A DNA stretch of 64,000 nucleotides from Solea solea (Eukaryota; Chordata; Actinopteri; Pleuronectiformes; Soleidae), in NCBI RefSeq assembly GCF_958295425.1, contig NC_081143.1, forward strand, positions 18,080,686 through 18,144,685, written 5' to 3'. The position numbers and the translations under genes are program-made. Below, in pieces: positions 1 to 12,651 of the stretch; within the stretch, counting starts at the first letter, position 1; each line of letters starts with the position of its first letter. The notes under the pieces are model-generated. The model was not told where the DNA came from. It worked only from the letters and a program-made list of their open reading frames with translations, and did no database searches.

Positions 1-123
1 GGCTGGGACTGTCTGTATTGCTCTTTAATACATTTGTGCTGTGTTTATATCTGATTAGGAATCGCAGGTTACGTCGGCATTCACTGTTAATTATTTTGGA
101 TTTAAGTTCGCGAAAAAGTAGAG

Positions 124-124
<1 letters not shown>

Positions 125-162
<38 letters not shown>
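125..162. repeat. (AC)n microsatellite
   Basis: Uninterrupted AC dinucleotide, about 19 units. Confidence 0.95.
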
Positions 163-165
<3 letters not shown>

Positions 166-1203
166 CAGGATTGGAGGGGGATGCCAGAATGAAAACATTA
201 ACCATCAGTGGAAATCCAGAGCCAATTTTAAAGTTAGCTCTTGGATTTGCGACTCTCTGGGGTTAGTTTAATCAGAACAAACACAGAATGTACTTACAGA
301 AAATGCATGTATGCTGTTTTCCCCTCAGCCAGTTCTTTTGTTCTTAAGTTTGTCAATTAATATTATGACGGCATGTTATAATTACGCGTAATTATTGTTT
401 TCTATTTCATATTTAAATATATATATACACAAGCTAGAAATGCTAAAAGACAGTTTTAGTGCATTACCTAATTTGCTAATGAATTATAATAATAAATACA
501 ATAGAGTATAGTCTGCTGTTTGTGCATGTGTGTATGTGTGTTATGGGATGCAGACAGTTGGTATACAGTAAGTAAGTATGAGTTGACAAACTAAACTGTG
601 GAACTTTACTTTACGTTGCTGCTGTCCTGGGTTTCCAACCAGACACTGTCTGAGCATTTCCACCGAGATTGACTCAAGATGTCCATCGCACACACACACA
701 CACACAGTTGTATGCTTTATAAGGTGTCCACTGATGTCATGGCAACCCCATATCCTCAGCAAGAGGGAAGATGCTGTGTGCCAAAAAAATGCCATGGTAA
801 CTTTTTTTTTTCTTTTTTTTTTTGAAAACCATGTTGCCCAGAAACCTTTGAAGCTTATTAGTGAAACCAGTAGGGAGGCAAATGGACAGGAACAGAGAGG
901 GAGAGAGAGAGAGTGAGGTGGGGGTGTGTCCTGTTTCTGGGCCAAAGTGGGCCTTTGTTTTAGGGAAGGGAACATTGTGAACCTGCAGTGAGGGGGGACA
1001 ACGAGCTTGCTAATGGTGCCTTCAGTTAATTCCGCTGTAGCGACGCGTTCCACCTAAACTCATTGTCACCGTGATGGTGCAGTGAGTCAGTCGCAAACAT
1101 CAATGCTGAACTCACACTTTTTTGTTTACTCGAGACGGTTGCACCATGTGGTAGATGACATTTTATGTTGGCAAGAAGTGTCTGATGGGCATTATGTCAG
1201 CCG

Positions 1204-2165
1204 TGTGTGTGTACACTTGCATTTGTCACCTTGTTAGGACCTTTTCTGGCATAAACACTGACCTTGTCGGGACCAAAAACCTAATGAGGCAGAGGACGTG
1301 GTTAAGATTGGGCCTATGGTTTGAATTGTGGTTATAGGTTAAGGTTTGTGTGATGATTAAGCTTAGAGAGTCTGCTTTGTTTACGCTGCCCAAATGAATG
1401 GAAGTCAATGTAGTGTCCAAAGAGGAAGAGCTGCAAAAACCAACAGAAGGAGATTTGTGCAACCTGAGCGCTGTATGTGAGTGTTACACGGTCACATTAT
1501 GGGGACTTGTCTTCCTTATGGGGACAAAAAACAAGTCCCCATATTTTGTAAATGACTACATTTTAAACTGAAGATGTGTTTCAAAGTTAGGCTGAGGCTA
1601 AAATTGGGGTCAGGGTCAGGATTAGGATTAGACCAGTAGTAATTATGGTTAGAGTACGTCTCCAGGAAATGAATGTAAATCAATGCAATGTCTTCTGAAG
1701 TATGGAAACCAGTGTGTGTGTGTGTGTGTGTGTTCTTGTATTTGTGGCTTTGTGAGGGCCAAAAAAACATATAAACAATACGGAGTGATGACATCTTCGG
1801 AGGGCTTTTTGGGAGTTAAGACCTGGTTGAGGGTTATGGTTAGAATTGGGTTTAGGTTAGGCACTTCAGTTAAAAAGTTATAAAGTTAGTTGTGATTGTT
1901 AAGGTTAGGGTAAGGGGTTAGGGAATGCATTATGTCTATAGGGGTCCGCACCATGAAAGTGCAAATGTGTGTGTGTGTGTGTGGTTCTTCATAGAGACCA
2001 AAACTGGTCCAAATGGGGCAGAATCTTATTTTTGAGGAACTGGTTAAGTGTAGGTCTAGGATTTGTATTGAGATTAGGTTAAGGGTTAGGTTATTAACCG
2101 GTTATGATTAGGGTTAGGGCAGCACTTTGTTCAGGGTGTCCAAATGAATGGATGTCAACGCAGTG
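1204..2165 (+). repeat. Cluster of four GT-flanked dispersed repeat units
   Basis: At least four related units lie head to tail (about 1204-1425, 1488-1732, 1733-1945, 1968-2165), most separated by short GT tracts. Recurring blocks are a TTGTATTTGTGGCTTTGTGAGG-like start, degenerate TTAGGGTTAGG stretches, and CAAATGAATGGAAGTCAATG at 1391-1410, recurring in altered form at 2141-2160. Similar units recur at 3.2, 8.2-9.1, 57.8 and 61.9 kb in this window. I recall this kind of repeat as common in teleost genomes but cannot name the family. Confidence 0.7.
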
Positions 2166-2686
2166 TCGTGAGAAGAATCGCAGTGTGAACCTAAGGGTGC
2201 ATACACCTGTATCTTTGTATCCATGTGCAGTTTTTCTCATGGTTGTACCTGCAACAGTGTTCGTTCATCCTTCCTGTACTGTATGTCTTCTCTCTGTGCA
2301 GGTGTGTGTGTGTGAGCAAGTGTGTGCCCTCACTGTGTAATTAAATCAGTCCATTTCTCCTTGAGTTAGCTTGAGGCGCCAGCGGTGCTGGCCAGTGAGA
2401 CGGTGTCAGGCTCTGCCAGTTTCATTAGCCCTGATGGATGACCTCATGACAAGCATTGCACGCACCTACACTTCAAAGTCAACGCGCACCAACTTTGGGT
2501 GAGTGTGGAAAAGTGAAAGAGTGTGCGTGACATGTGTGTGCACACTGGTGCATTTACGATGCAACCGTTTTATTTCACGCCCCTGTGGCCCCCCACAAAC
2601 ACACCTATGTGTGTCTTTTACATGTGAGAAATGTAGTGATGTAATTATGTACACATGTGAAGAACCTGCAAAGCACCATAGTGAGT

Positions 2687-2691
<5 letters not shown>

Positions 2692-2731
<40 letters not shown>
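2692..2731. repeat. (GT)n microsatellite
   Basis: Uninterrupted GT dinucleotide, about 20 units. Confidence 0.95.
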
Positions 2732-2735
<4 letters not shown>

Positions 2736-3209
2736 GCATCTTGTTGCACAAGTCTTGTTTGTACTGTGCACCACGGTCAGGGATCGGTACTTAGTTAGGA
2801 TTTTCGGTGGCGATTTCCATATTGCCTGGGGTCATGTGGGCACGGTGCCCACTCCTGGTGCTGTGGGTGCCCACTGAGGCGTGGGGAGATTAAAGCAGGC
2901 GCATGGTGCCACAAAGGGGCCTGTCTAGTGCTTTTTAATTCCCCTAAATTAGGGCACAATGCCAATGCACCTCCCTGCTATGGCAAACACTCCATAACTG
3001 GAACCACAAATACTGCTCAGCAAGAGAGAGCGAGAGAGCGGGAGCATTCTCTCACCCTCTCTTTGTCACATACTTGGACACACATGCTTGTATACTTGTA
3101 ATTAACAGTCTGTAGCCTTTGCTAGTTTGTAGGATAATTCGCTATCGTTTACATCACTTCACTTCAGTCTGCTGTGTTCAGTTCAGTTGCAATTAATCAC
3201 CGGTGGATG

Positions 3210-3311
3210 CTTTCCACAGTCACATTATGGGGACAAAAAGCAAGTCCCCCATAATGTAAATTACTACATTTTAAGGTGAAGATATGTTTTAAGGTTAGGG
3301 TTAGGGTAAGG

Positions 3312-3352
<41 letters not shown>
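3210..3352 (+). repeat. Dispersed repeat unit with GT tail
   Basis: It matches the unit at about 1490 through a shared GTCACATTATGGGGAC start, an AAGTCCCC block, a CTACATTTTAA block and a GAAGATRTGTTT block. It then runs through TTAGGGTTAGGG into a perfect (GT)n tract ending near 3351. Confidence 0.7.
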
Positions 3353-4041
3353 CATGCCACTAAAGTCACTAAAGTAACCCTAGGTGGATGCTTGGTTGGT
3401 ATTTGTCTGCTTTTGCATATTCACGTGTGTGTGTGTTTTTGTGCGTGTCTGCCCTCGGGGGTTGTGGCATACAACTAAAGGGCCTGTATACGGACACTGG
3501 GGTGTGTGTGTGTGTATGTCAGCTCTCCGAGGTCCCCTCTCTCTCTGTCCGTCTCGTCCAAATCTACTCTCCGAGGTATTGCGTTGGCATCGGTACGTCT
3601 CACAGCACTGCCACAGGATCTCTGATACCTTTGTATCCCAACTCGTACATTTTAGTGTCCAGCAGTTTATTCATGTCAAAAAAAAAGGGCTGATGTGATG
3701 CCGCTTGGTGGATTGTGTTTTGATGTACTGAAACAGTACACACTTTTGTCTTTTCCCCCCATTTTCCCTCTCTGTATCTCACTCACGCTTTGTGAGTATT
3801 ACCAAAACATTTGAAGTATGATGCAATATGTGGCCTGACAGACTATTTTGTGTGCGTGTGTTTGCACGCGTGTGTGTCTGCATACAAACGCCTGTGTTAA
3901 TCTGAATCTGTCCCAGCATCTGGAGCCTTGACACAGTTTAAAGGGCTGGCTTTGTCCACACAGAGATGGGCCAATGCTTGCACTTTCACTCTCACTCTCA
4001 CTCTTTCTCTCTCTCTCTCTCCCCCTCTCTCACACGCGTAC

Positions 4042-4062
4042 ACTCACACACACACACACACA

Positions 4063-4100
<38 letters not shown>
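4042..4100. repeat. (CA)n microsatellite, interrupted
   Basis: CA repeats with single CTCA interruptions, preceded by a CT-rich tract from about 3988. A GT tract with the opposite repeat sense follows at about 4196-4241, so the two could pair as a large imperfect inverted repeat. Confidence 0.9.
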
Positions 4101-4102
<2 letters not shown>

Positions 4103-4209
4103 GACTCACACAGCCCCACCTTGTGGTGCCAAAGTGGGCAGCCTCTGCTTTGGCGTTGCCTGGGCCTTCTGGTGCCCTAGATAGCTCTGTCTGTTTGTGT
4201 GTGCGTGTG

Positions 4210-4241
<32 letters not shown>

Positions 4242-6640
4242 GGGAAAGAAGAGCGCTGGCACTTTGGGCAAGAGAGAAATGACAAGGGTGTGTGGCGGAG
4301 AGAGGAGGGGACTAGCAAAAAGATGGGTGGGAGAGTGAGATGTATGTGTTTGTGTCTGTGTATATGTATATGAAGCCTTGGGGTATTGGGGGGGGAACTG
4401 AGGGGGGTTGGTGCTGGCATGTGATAATAACCCTGGGAAAATGCCCATCCCCTCAGAAGGAAAAGGTGCAGAGCAAGGGAGGTGGGGTGTGTATGAAAGA
4501 CAGCCATCCATCCTATATGCTAATGTCATATCTGTCACAGCTTGGAGGAGAGGTGCATTAAACTGTAGCCATGCATACCTGTACAAAGAAGAAGAAGATT
4601 TTAGTCTTACTTAAATATTTCACTCGTGTCTGTCCTTAAAATACCTTCAGGAAATATTCCCGGGAACTTAAGGACACGCTCAACACGCACATACTTGTAT
4701 TTTTTTTCACCAGGCAGAGACAGAGTATTTTCTTCCTCTCCGCTCTGGATGCCCTCTGTACTTCCTAAAAACACTCCCCACACCCAATCTTCTCATCTTC
4801 TCTCCTACACCACCACAGATGCCCATGTTGCCCTGCAACAGCTGTCTCACCATGTGCCCTACCAAGTGTTGCCACCCAATGGGGGGGAGAGGGGAGAGGA
4901 AGTGAGGAGGAGGGAGGATTTGGGTGGGAAGGGAAGCAGGGAGGGAGGGAGGGATGGTGCTGAATTTGGATGGGAGGGATGGGTCATGAATATTCATTGT
5001 TTTCTGTCGTTTTTTCCCCCGAGCCGAGTTCCTGTGGTTTATACGGTCATGATGTTTCTTGTTTTGTCTTGATTATCAGTATATGATCATAACTCTTCAT
5101 TGTATTCTCGCTCACTCATTGTTTTCTGTGTCTGTCTCCTTCTGTCAGCCTGTCTGTCTGTTTGTCTTTATGTCTCGGTCAGTTTCCCTCCCTCATTTGG
5201 TTCTGGATTCAGTTGAGGTGATGGCCAGCGCCCATGTCTCCCCCCAAAATACACACACACACACACACACAGGAAGCCCCAGAAAGGAGATGGAGGGAAC
5301 GTCAGTCACAGGGCGAACCCTCCGATTGGTGCAGTGGGGTTAACGACACTTGTGCTGACCAGTAACCAGAGGAGAGATGCATAGTAACAGCGGGACACAG
5401 AGAGAGGGTATTTTCAAATGCAAACACTGGTCCAACATGTCAGGTGCAGCATCCAAACTCAGTCCAGAGATAAAACAAAATGGAGGACCGGGATGGTTTG
5501 CCGCCATTTTGGGGCAAAATATTTTCAGTATGTTTGCCATGTCTCATATTTGAGTTGAAATGAATGATTCACACTTCATGGCAACAAAGTAACGTCGAGC
5601 ATTGTCTTTTGTTTTCTGATTTTTTTTCCCAACATGTTTCAAAAGCAGTAGGCAGAAGTATAAACTTATATATACCTATACTCCATTCCTATTACACACA
5701 ACTCAATTTATTTATGGACTACTTTATCCCATCACCAAATAGCTTTAAGCTTTAAACACCTTTCCATTACCGTTCCTGGATTAAACTGCTGTTCTTCATC
5801 CTTATATGTATTTAAAATGTGTATTTGGTACATTGCTTTAAACTGATTTATGTTCTTTTTACTCTTTGCTTTAATTCATCTAATGAAGGAACGACAAAGC
5901 AATATTTTGAGAAATGTTGAAATGAAATTATTAAAAGAAAGTTTTATTTTAATAATGGTGAAAGAGGCCATCACACCATTCAAGAAACTGACACCTCGTA
6001 CTGTGTCTCGTACTTGAATGCCTTTAGATTCTCAATTAAACAAAAGCAATGGAGAGGGGGGACAAAAACAGAATACAAAAAAGTACAAGAGGAGTTGTGA
6101 GTGAGTATGGCACAGCACCCCGCTTATGTATTTGTTCATTTAATTTTGAAGGGATGAAAGCAGACAGGCATAAAGAGGGGCAGACGTAGAGAGATCATAG
6201 CAACGTGTACCGTATTGGTGGGTAGTGTGCCACACAGTCTGCCTCCTAAAGCAATAAATCTGAAACAGCATAATAGATAAACACAATTCAGAACACAAAA
6301 TACCCTGTGAGGGAAAACTAATAAAAAACGGAGTGATTAAGTGGAATCAGAGCTCTTAGGCAGTATCTGGAGATGGGGCTGTCGCCATACAAAGACCAGA
6401 GTGGGCCAACACAACAGATGAGAGAGCATAGGGATGGGGAGCCGAGAAAACGAGGGCTAAAAGCAGAGGGAGCAGGAGACACATGATGGAAGCGAGGAAA
6501 GGAGAGATGGAGGAGAGAGGGAGAAAGTGAGGGATGGATGGGGCAGCAGATCAGAGGGAGCCTCTAGTGTATCTTGCTCTTCCTTTAAAGAAGAGCCAGG
6601 AAAACAGATTAGGAGTCCTCTTTTCTCCTGGGGGAGCGCG

Positions 6641-6675
<35 letters not shown>

Positions 6676-7034
6676 CCTCTATTCAACCGCCCTCCCCCCT
6701 CTTCACACAAACATAAAACTAACTTTTACAGTGCACCCTCCGCTAACCTGCCCAGCCCAGAACAAATCCACACGGTGCTGAAGCCGCCCCACTCGCAGGA
6801 TGGGTGGAGTTATTATTATGGAGACACAATGGCAGCCAGTGAATGCTGCCGTTTAGGGGCAACTTCACGTCAGGTCACGTTTACTAACTGTTTATGACAC
6901 AAAGAGGAAAGATGTGAGAGAGGATGTGTCTGCTCCACAGGGGAAAAACAAACACGCATTCACAAAACCGCAGAGTGTCCACTGTCATTGTGTGTCCCTG
7001 AGAGCAGCACACTGTTGTAATGTAACAATGTACA

Positions 7035-7440
7035 ACATTCACGCTACTTTACTTTGTGATTTACATTTCTGGCAACTTTTACTTTTACTCCACTACATTC
7101 CCTCTAACTGTCTTTGTTACTCGTTACTACCAAATAAAATCAGAAGAGTTGGTAATGGTCTGTATTTGTGCAGCGCATGCACACATGCTGCAACATGGGG
7201 TTAGGTGTCTTGCTCAAGGACACATGCAGAGCCAGGAATTGAACCCACAACCTTCCAATTGAAAGACAACACACTCTACCACTGAGCCACCATGGCTCAA
7301 TCCCAACTCCTTACTTTTTTTTTTAATACTAAAATTACTTTTGATACTTAAGTACAGTAAGTGTCATATACTTTAAGACTTTTACTTAAACTTCTATCAA
7401 AGTCATTTTCTGGTAAGATACACTTTTAGGACAGGCAACA
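7035..7440. mobile_element. hAT-like repeat sequence interrupted by the SINE
   Basis: The segments TTTTACTTTTACTCCACTAC (about 7076-7095) and GATACTTAAGTAC with ACTTTTACTTAAAC (about 7343-7392) resemble phrases from widespread teleost hAT-derived repeats. The SINE lies between them, suggesting insertion into an older copy. Ends are not resolved and no transposase is present. Confidence 0.45.
7165..7298 (-). mobile_element. tRNA-derived SINE fragment
   Basis: On the minus strand the sequence starts CCATGGTGGCTCAGTGGTAG and carries an A-box-like TGGCTCAGTGG (7289-7279) and a perfect B-box GGTTCAATTCC (7245-7235) at tRNA-like spacing. TGTCCTTGAGCAAGACACC follows, a phrase typical of fish SINE bodies. 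Both RNA polymerase III promoter boxes are intact, but the body appears short. It is not a functional tRNA gene, because no acceptor pairing is apparent. Confidence 0.65.
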
Positions 7441-7918
7441 ATGTTTAGTATTATTTTTATTACTGCTATTATTATTATTATTATTATTACTACTATTATT
7501 AGAAGTACTAGTAGAATTATCACTATTAATATCATCCTCATCATACTAAAAAGTATGTGTTCATTTCATTTGATCATTTTCATTTTCTTAATCAAACACA
7601 TACCAGTTGTAAATAAATTCAAATTGATTGGATTCCTGAGCCAAATAAAAGCAGAACAAACCAAATCAATCATTTTGGGCATTTTTGTGTGAAAAATTAC
7701 TATTATAACAATGCACATTATTATTTTTTGAATTTATTTTTAATTATGAATTTGATTGCTCATTTCAGCTCATAATAATAATAAAAATAAGAATATATCA
7801 TGTGAGGAATCTTCATTTTTGCTTGCAGTGAATAGTAATTCACAACTTGGCTGATGTCACACAATTTAAACTCTGTGGGTGTATGCGTACGTGTGTGTGA
7901 GTGTGTGTGTGAGGGAGA

Positions 7919-7949
<31 letters not shown>

Positions 7950-8406
7950 CGCTTGGAGCCTAATGTCAGCTACTGATAAACCTCAAAAAAAAAGACACTC
8001 GCGCTCACATTCACCACAAGAATTCTTAGAAATGTGGCATGTGTCCTCAGAAAGACAAGCAGCCTGTCACGTCCTCAAACGTCTCTTCCTCGTTTGATTC
8101 TGGTTCATAAGTTTTGAATTCTTTTCCTCTTAAATGTAGTAGTACAAGGTTACATCATTATAAAACACAAATACTGTACCTCAAAAATAGGCTTATTACA
8201 GTATGTGAAGTGTGTGTGTGTGTGTGTGTGTGTGCTTGTATTTGTTGCTTCTTTAGGACCATTTCTGGCATCAACACTGATCTTGTCAGGACCAGTAGTC
8301 CTCGTGCAGACTGAACCTGGTCCTAGTGAGTGAGAACCTCATTTCTGAGGAACTGGTTAAATACAGGGCTAAGAATTAGGGACAGGTTCAAGTTAGGGTT
8401 ATAGGT

Positions 8407-8720
8407 AGAGCTGCAACTAACTATTCTTTTTCGTGATCGATTCATTTGTTGCTCCATAAAATGTGAGAAACAGCGGAAATAACGTTGATCAGTGTTTGTC
8501 AAACCTGGAAATGATGATGTTCTCGAATGTCTCGTTTTCGTCCCCAAACCAAAATGATTCAGTTTTTTTTTATTTCTTTGTTATATTGAGCACAAAAAAG
8601 AAGAAAATATTCACATTTAAGAAGCATAAACAGTCAGAAATCTTGTTCTAATAATGAAAAAAGCTTCAAATCGATTATCAAAATAGTTACATTTAGTAAT
8701 CGAGTAATAGTTTCAGCTTT
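8407..8720. mobile_element. Nonautonomous DNA transposon (MITE) with terminal inverted repeats
   Basis: The left end AGAGCTGCAACTA and right end TAGTTTCAGCTTT are imperfect inverted repeats. Internal matches are blocks I recall from a very common teleost element: TCGATT patches, AAATGTGAGAAA, GATCAGTGTTTGTCAAA, AAAATATTCACATTTAAGAAGC and ATCGATTATCAAAATAGTT-like sequence. GTTATAG occurs just outside both ends (8398-8404 and 8722-8728), a possible target duplication. It has no coding capacity. Superfamily assignment (hAT-like) is uncertain. Confidence 0.75.
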
Positions 8721-8924
8721 AGTTATAGCACTGACTGGTTATACGGGGTTAGGGTATAATTACAGGGATAAGGCTTCGCTTACGCTGTCTAAATGAATGG
8801 AAATGTGTGTGAGTGTGAGAGTAGCTGAACCTGAGTGTGTGTGTGTGTGCATATTTGTATTTATAACTTTGTGAGGTCCAAATAAACGATATATTGAACA
8901 ATTTGACCTTGTGGGGACATGTTT

Positions 8925-9020
8925 TTAATGCTCTGTGTCTGTAATGCTTTTATTTTGTTAGGCACTTTGGTCGCCTGTGGTTTGTTGTAAAGGGCTTTAG
9001 AAATAAAGTACATTACATTT
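8925..9020 (+). mobile_element. Retroelement-like 3' tail fragment
   Basis: GTTAGGCACTTTGGTCGCCTG followed by TTGTAAAGGGCTTTAGAAATAAAGTA resembles the 3' end of fish non-LTR retrotransposons (the typical phrase is a few T/G changes from GTGCTTTATAAATAAA). No reverse transcriptase coding remains. The family is not determined. Confidence 0.45.
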
Positions 9021-12000
9021 CGTCTGGGCCCCAGAACAAAAAGTTGGAGTTAGGGATTAGATTAGATTTGGGTTTAGGTTAGGGTTAGGCACTTAGTTGT
9101 GGTGGTTAATGTTAGGATAAGGGGCTCGGGAATGTTTTCTATCTAAAGGTGAATAAAAAGAGAATAAAACAGAGAATAAAAAACAGGCCTTTCCAGCCTC
9201 ATCTGGTGTGAATTTGAAGGCCTCGCTCTATAAACAAGCAAACAAAACACATTTTAAGACCCACATTGTAGTCACTGCTGACAAACACTGTTCCAAGGGA
9301 AACTTTTTCAAAATCTGTAGGTTAAAGCGTCTCCATGACTGTGGAGAGGGAATGTGCACGGCTGGCAGCAGCAAAGTGAACATACTCCACCCTCCATCTC
9401 TTTCTCCTGTGCCAGAGCCGGGCATTCCTCACTCCTCCAAAGGCCAGCTCGTACCCACTCTTTTTTCTCCTTCCATCTTGAACACAAACACACTCTGACT
9501 TCTCTCTCTCTCGCTCTCTCTTTTTTTGTCCACATTCAACTACTTCACGTCAACTATTTCCTTCCTTCCTCACTTGCCACTTACATTGCTTTAGTCCGTC
9601 TGTGCAGCCCCCCCATTTTTCCCTTTATTTCCTTTCCTTCCTAACCATCTTCACTCCTGCAACAATCCTCCAAACCCCAGCACTCCCTCTGTCCCTCAGC
9701 TGCTCTCTCATTTGGGTTTATTTGCATGGCAGAGCGTAAAGGACGCAGGCAGAGCAGAGTATGCGGGATCAGCAGAGCCCTCCTGTGTCCATCCAGGCCA
9801 GGACGGAGATTTGTAATGCTAGACAACACTCGGCAACGCAGGGATAAAAAACCTCGGCCACCACAGACAAAAAGAGCCTTGTGTTTTTTTTCCCCCCCCC
9901 TTTCCACTGCTTATTGCACTCCTCGCATGGAGACACACAGAGTTCTCCGGACCATTTCTTTCAGTAGGGAGTGGAATGAAGATTGTGGAGAAGAGAGGAA
10001 AAAAAATTGTTCCACTGGGTATGATATATGGTTTGAGTCTATAATATATAATATAATATACAGTATCCATAGGAACAGTGAGTGCAGGCTACAGTCAGAG
10101 TGAGTCACAGGCAGCAGACCTGAGGCCTCAGAGGTCGCTTTGTTTCGTCTGTTGTTCGTTGCTGTTGCTGGGTTTTTTTTTTCTCTTCTGACTGCTCCAC
10201 TCCAGTTTGTCTCTGCGTTACTTTGATTGTTGTCTCTGTCTGTCTGTGTGTGTGTGTGTCTGTGTGTGTGTGTGTGTGTGTTTTTTAAAGATCACTTCAC
10301 TGTGTTAAACAGGCGTACCACGTTTTTTTAAGATCCATGTTTCTTCCATTTGCAATGTGATTTAAAAAGTGCACAGGCTTAACACACAGAAAACAATCAC
10401 AGCGACGACAGAGTATTCCTTTTTTTTTACATTTAAGGACGGGTTAATGAACCAAAAAGCATTTTTTCAATCTGATCCTCTTCAATCGTTGCGCCTGGGT
10501 TGATGACAACATTTCATATTCAAGAATTGAAAACACAATTAGGATCACAGAAAGTGTTTCTAATCCACTCTTGGTGATGTTGTCATTGTCGCCTGATTCA
10601 TACGTGATGTGTTTCACTGATTTCTAAATTGAAATACATCTGCTGACTTTTTGCAGGACTGTGCACCTTGTTTTTCGACTCAATTCTTGTGGGGTTTATT
10701 TTGTCGCCACGTGTCGTTGTTGCCAAGTCCATCTGTGATAATGGGGTTTATACCTCAATGCCGTCGACTGACTGCAGCCTTTTATACTGTTATCGCTTCT
10801 CAAACAGTTCCAACATGTCAAGCTTGACTGACAGTTATTTTTCCAGCCTGTGATGTAAAACTGGAGTGGGGAAAAAAAAGAAAAAAGAAAAGTTTCCCAT
10901 AATTCATTTTGGGGGGTTTAGAGACAAGATTTTGGGGCTTGAAAAAGTGTAAACTTTTGTGTTTCTTTTGCCCGAGCCTGCAGCTCCCTGCCCTCTTCAT
11001 CTCACACTGAGGTTTAGAGAACTTAGTGCCCACATAATGCTGGGTCTTTAAATAGCGTGGTATCAGAGCTACTGTGGTCTGCAGTAATGACTGGCTGTGG
11101 TGAGACTCACCGCTCAGGGCTTCCATTAACCCAAAGATCAGCTTAATTGAGCTTATATAGGTTGCCTTACATGATTAGGGACAGCGCATGCCAACACATG
11201 TCCTACTTTTTTTATTTGTACTTAAAAATACAGAATATCTGCTGCAAAATAATAATTATTATGTTTCTTTGGTCATGTTTTGCATTTTATTTAGTTCTAT
11301 CTGGCAGCAATTTTTTTCCTGGGTGTTTCATTTGTTTAGTTTTTATATGTCTTATTAAAATAAGTTTAAGGGGTTAGTGATATTATATGCCTGTCTCCCT
11401 TTTCTCAATAAAAAATACAACAATGTAACGGTTATGGTGGTTTTGATTTGATAAAATGGAGTTGTAGGAGAGTAAAGTTAGACCACATTTTAAAAAAACA
11501 TAAGAAATAATCATCTTATTTATGATTATACTGCATAAACTATATAATATTTGAACCAGATTAATATTATTCATAATACATTTAAATTATAATTGCAATC
11601 AAATGTTATTCTTGATATATAATGTGGGTTTTTATGGGATGTTTAGATGTTTATTCACAGTACAGTCACAGTATTTATCCTATATATATTTATAAAAATG
11701 TTGTGCTTTATTTATTTATTATACTTTCTTAATTAATATACATAATATAATAATAAAATTATAATAATGCATATAATGTAATACAAATACATGTTTCGAA
11801 TAATTTTATCAAATCTCCTTAAATTAGATATATTATTAAACTTTATTTGTGTGTTTTTTTGTTTTCCACGTTAAGTTTTCCCTGTTTTTTTTTTTTTTAG
11901 CACAGGTAAATTCCACAGTGTCATGAGTGAGAATTCACTCATGTCTTTTTTTTCAAGTTTATGCTTGAAAAAGACTTCTTCACGTTGCAGTTATTTTTTA

Positions 12001-12582
12001 AAATAAACAAACTTTATGTGTGATAAAAGTGTGTTATTTATTTTGAGCTAATCGAACAAACTAATAATAAAGTGTCTCTTTTTTAGAGTTTTGTGTTTTT
12101 TTTCTTCTCAAACTGAGAATCAGAGAAAATCAGTTTGGGCTGAATAAAGTCTGCTCGAACTGTACTAACCGTTACTCATGGGTTAAATTGGGAAAAATCG
12201 TATTTTGGGATTATTTTAGGATTAAGAGACCTTTCTTTCTTTCTTAAAAGCATCTGGTCATCCTCCGGACAGTGTGTGCTTCCACCCGCACCTGTGAAAA
12301 GAAACCGGAATTAATATTCAATCAAAATGGAACAATAATACTATTCATTAAAAAAAAAAAAAAGAAACGGTTAACTATGAGAAGCAGCTAATCATAGAAT
12401 ATAGCTTTACAACTATTAAACATATAAAACCGATTATATTTCGATTATTGTTTTTATTATTTCCAATATATCATAATTGTGATACTTTATTTATTATTTA
12501 AAGGTTATTAATGTGACGCTTCAGCAACGTGTGTTTTGTTTTCATCAAAACTAAAAATATCAATGGTAAAAAAATGTCTAAA

Positions 12583-12651
12583 AGATCGAAATTTTGATGA
12601 TGTTTTGACTCATATATAAATATGATCAAAACATCATCAACATTTCGATCT
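12583..12651. other. 69-nt near-perfect hairpin
   Basis: Arms of 26 nt (12583-12608 and 12626-12651) pair with a single mismatch around a 17-nt loop. Arm sequence begins AGATCGAAATTTTGATGATG. The size is like a miRNA precursor or a very small inverted-repeat element. The setting is AT-rich with no microsatellite that would explain it. Confidence 0.6.

Larger units (their letters stand above)
8207..9150 (+). repeat. Two dispersed repeat units, each interrupted by another element
   Basis: The first unit (about 8207-8405, resuming 8722-8805) resembles the units at 1204 and 1968 (GCTTGTATTTG, TTAGGACC, TGAGGAACTGGTTAA, AAATGAATGG). It is split by the inverted-repeat element at 8407-8720. The second unit (about 8845-9145) resembles the unit at 1733 (TTTGTGAGG, GGGTTTAGGTTAG, TAAGGGG) and is split by a retroelement-like tail at about 8925-9020. 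Confidence 0.65.

Noticed and set aside
4044..4586. 180-aa minus-strand ORF rich in Thr-His
   Set aside because: Driven by CA/GT microsatellites.
7165..7298. A true tRNA gene
   Set aside because: A and B boxes are present, but there is no acceptor-stem pairing, and a SINE body phrase follows.
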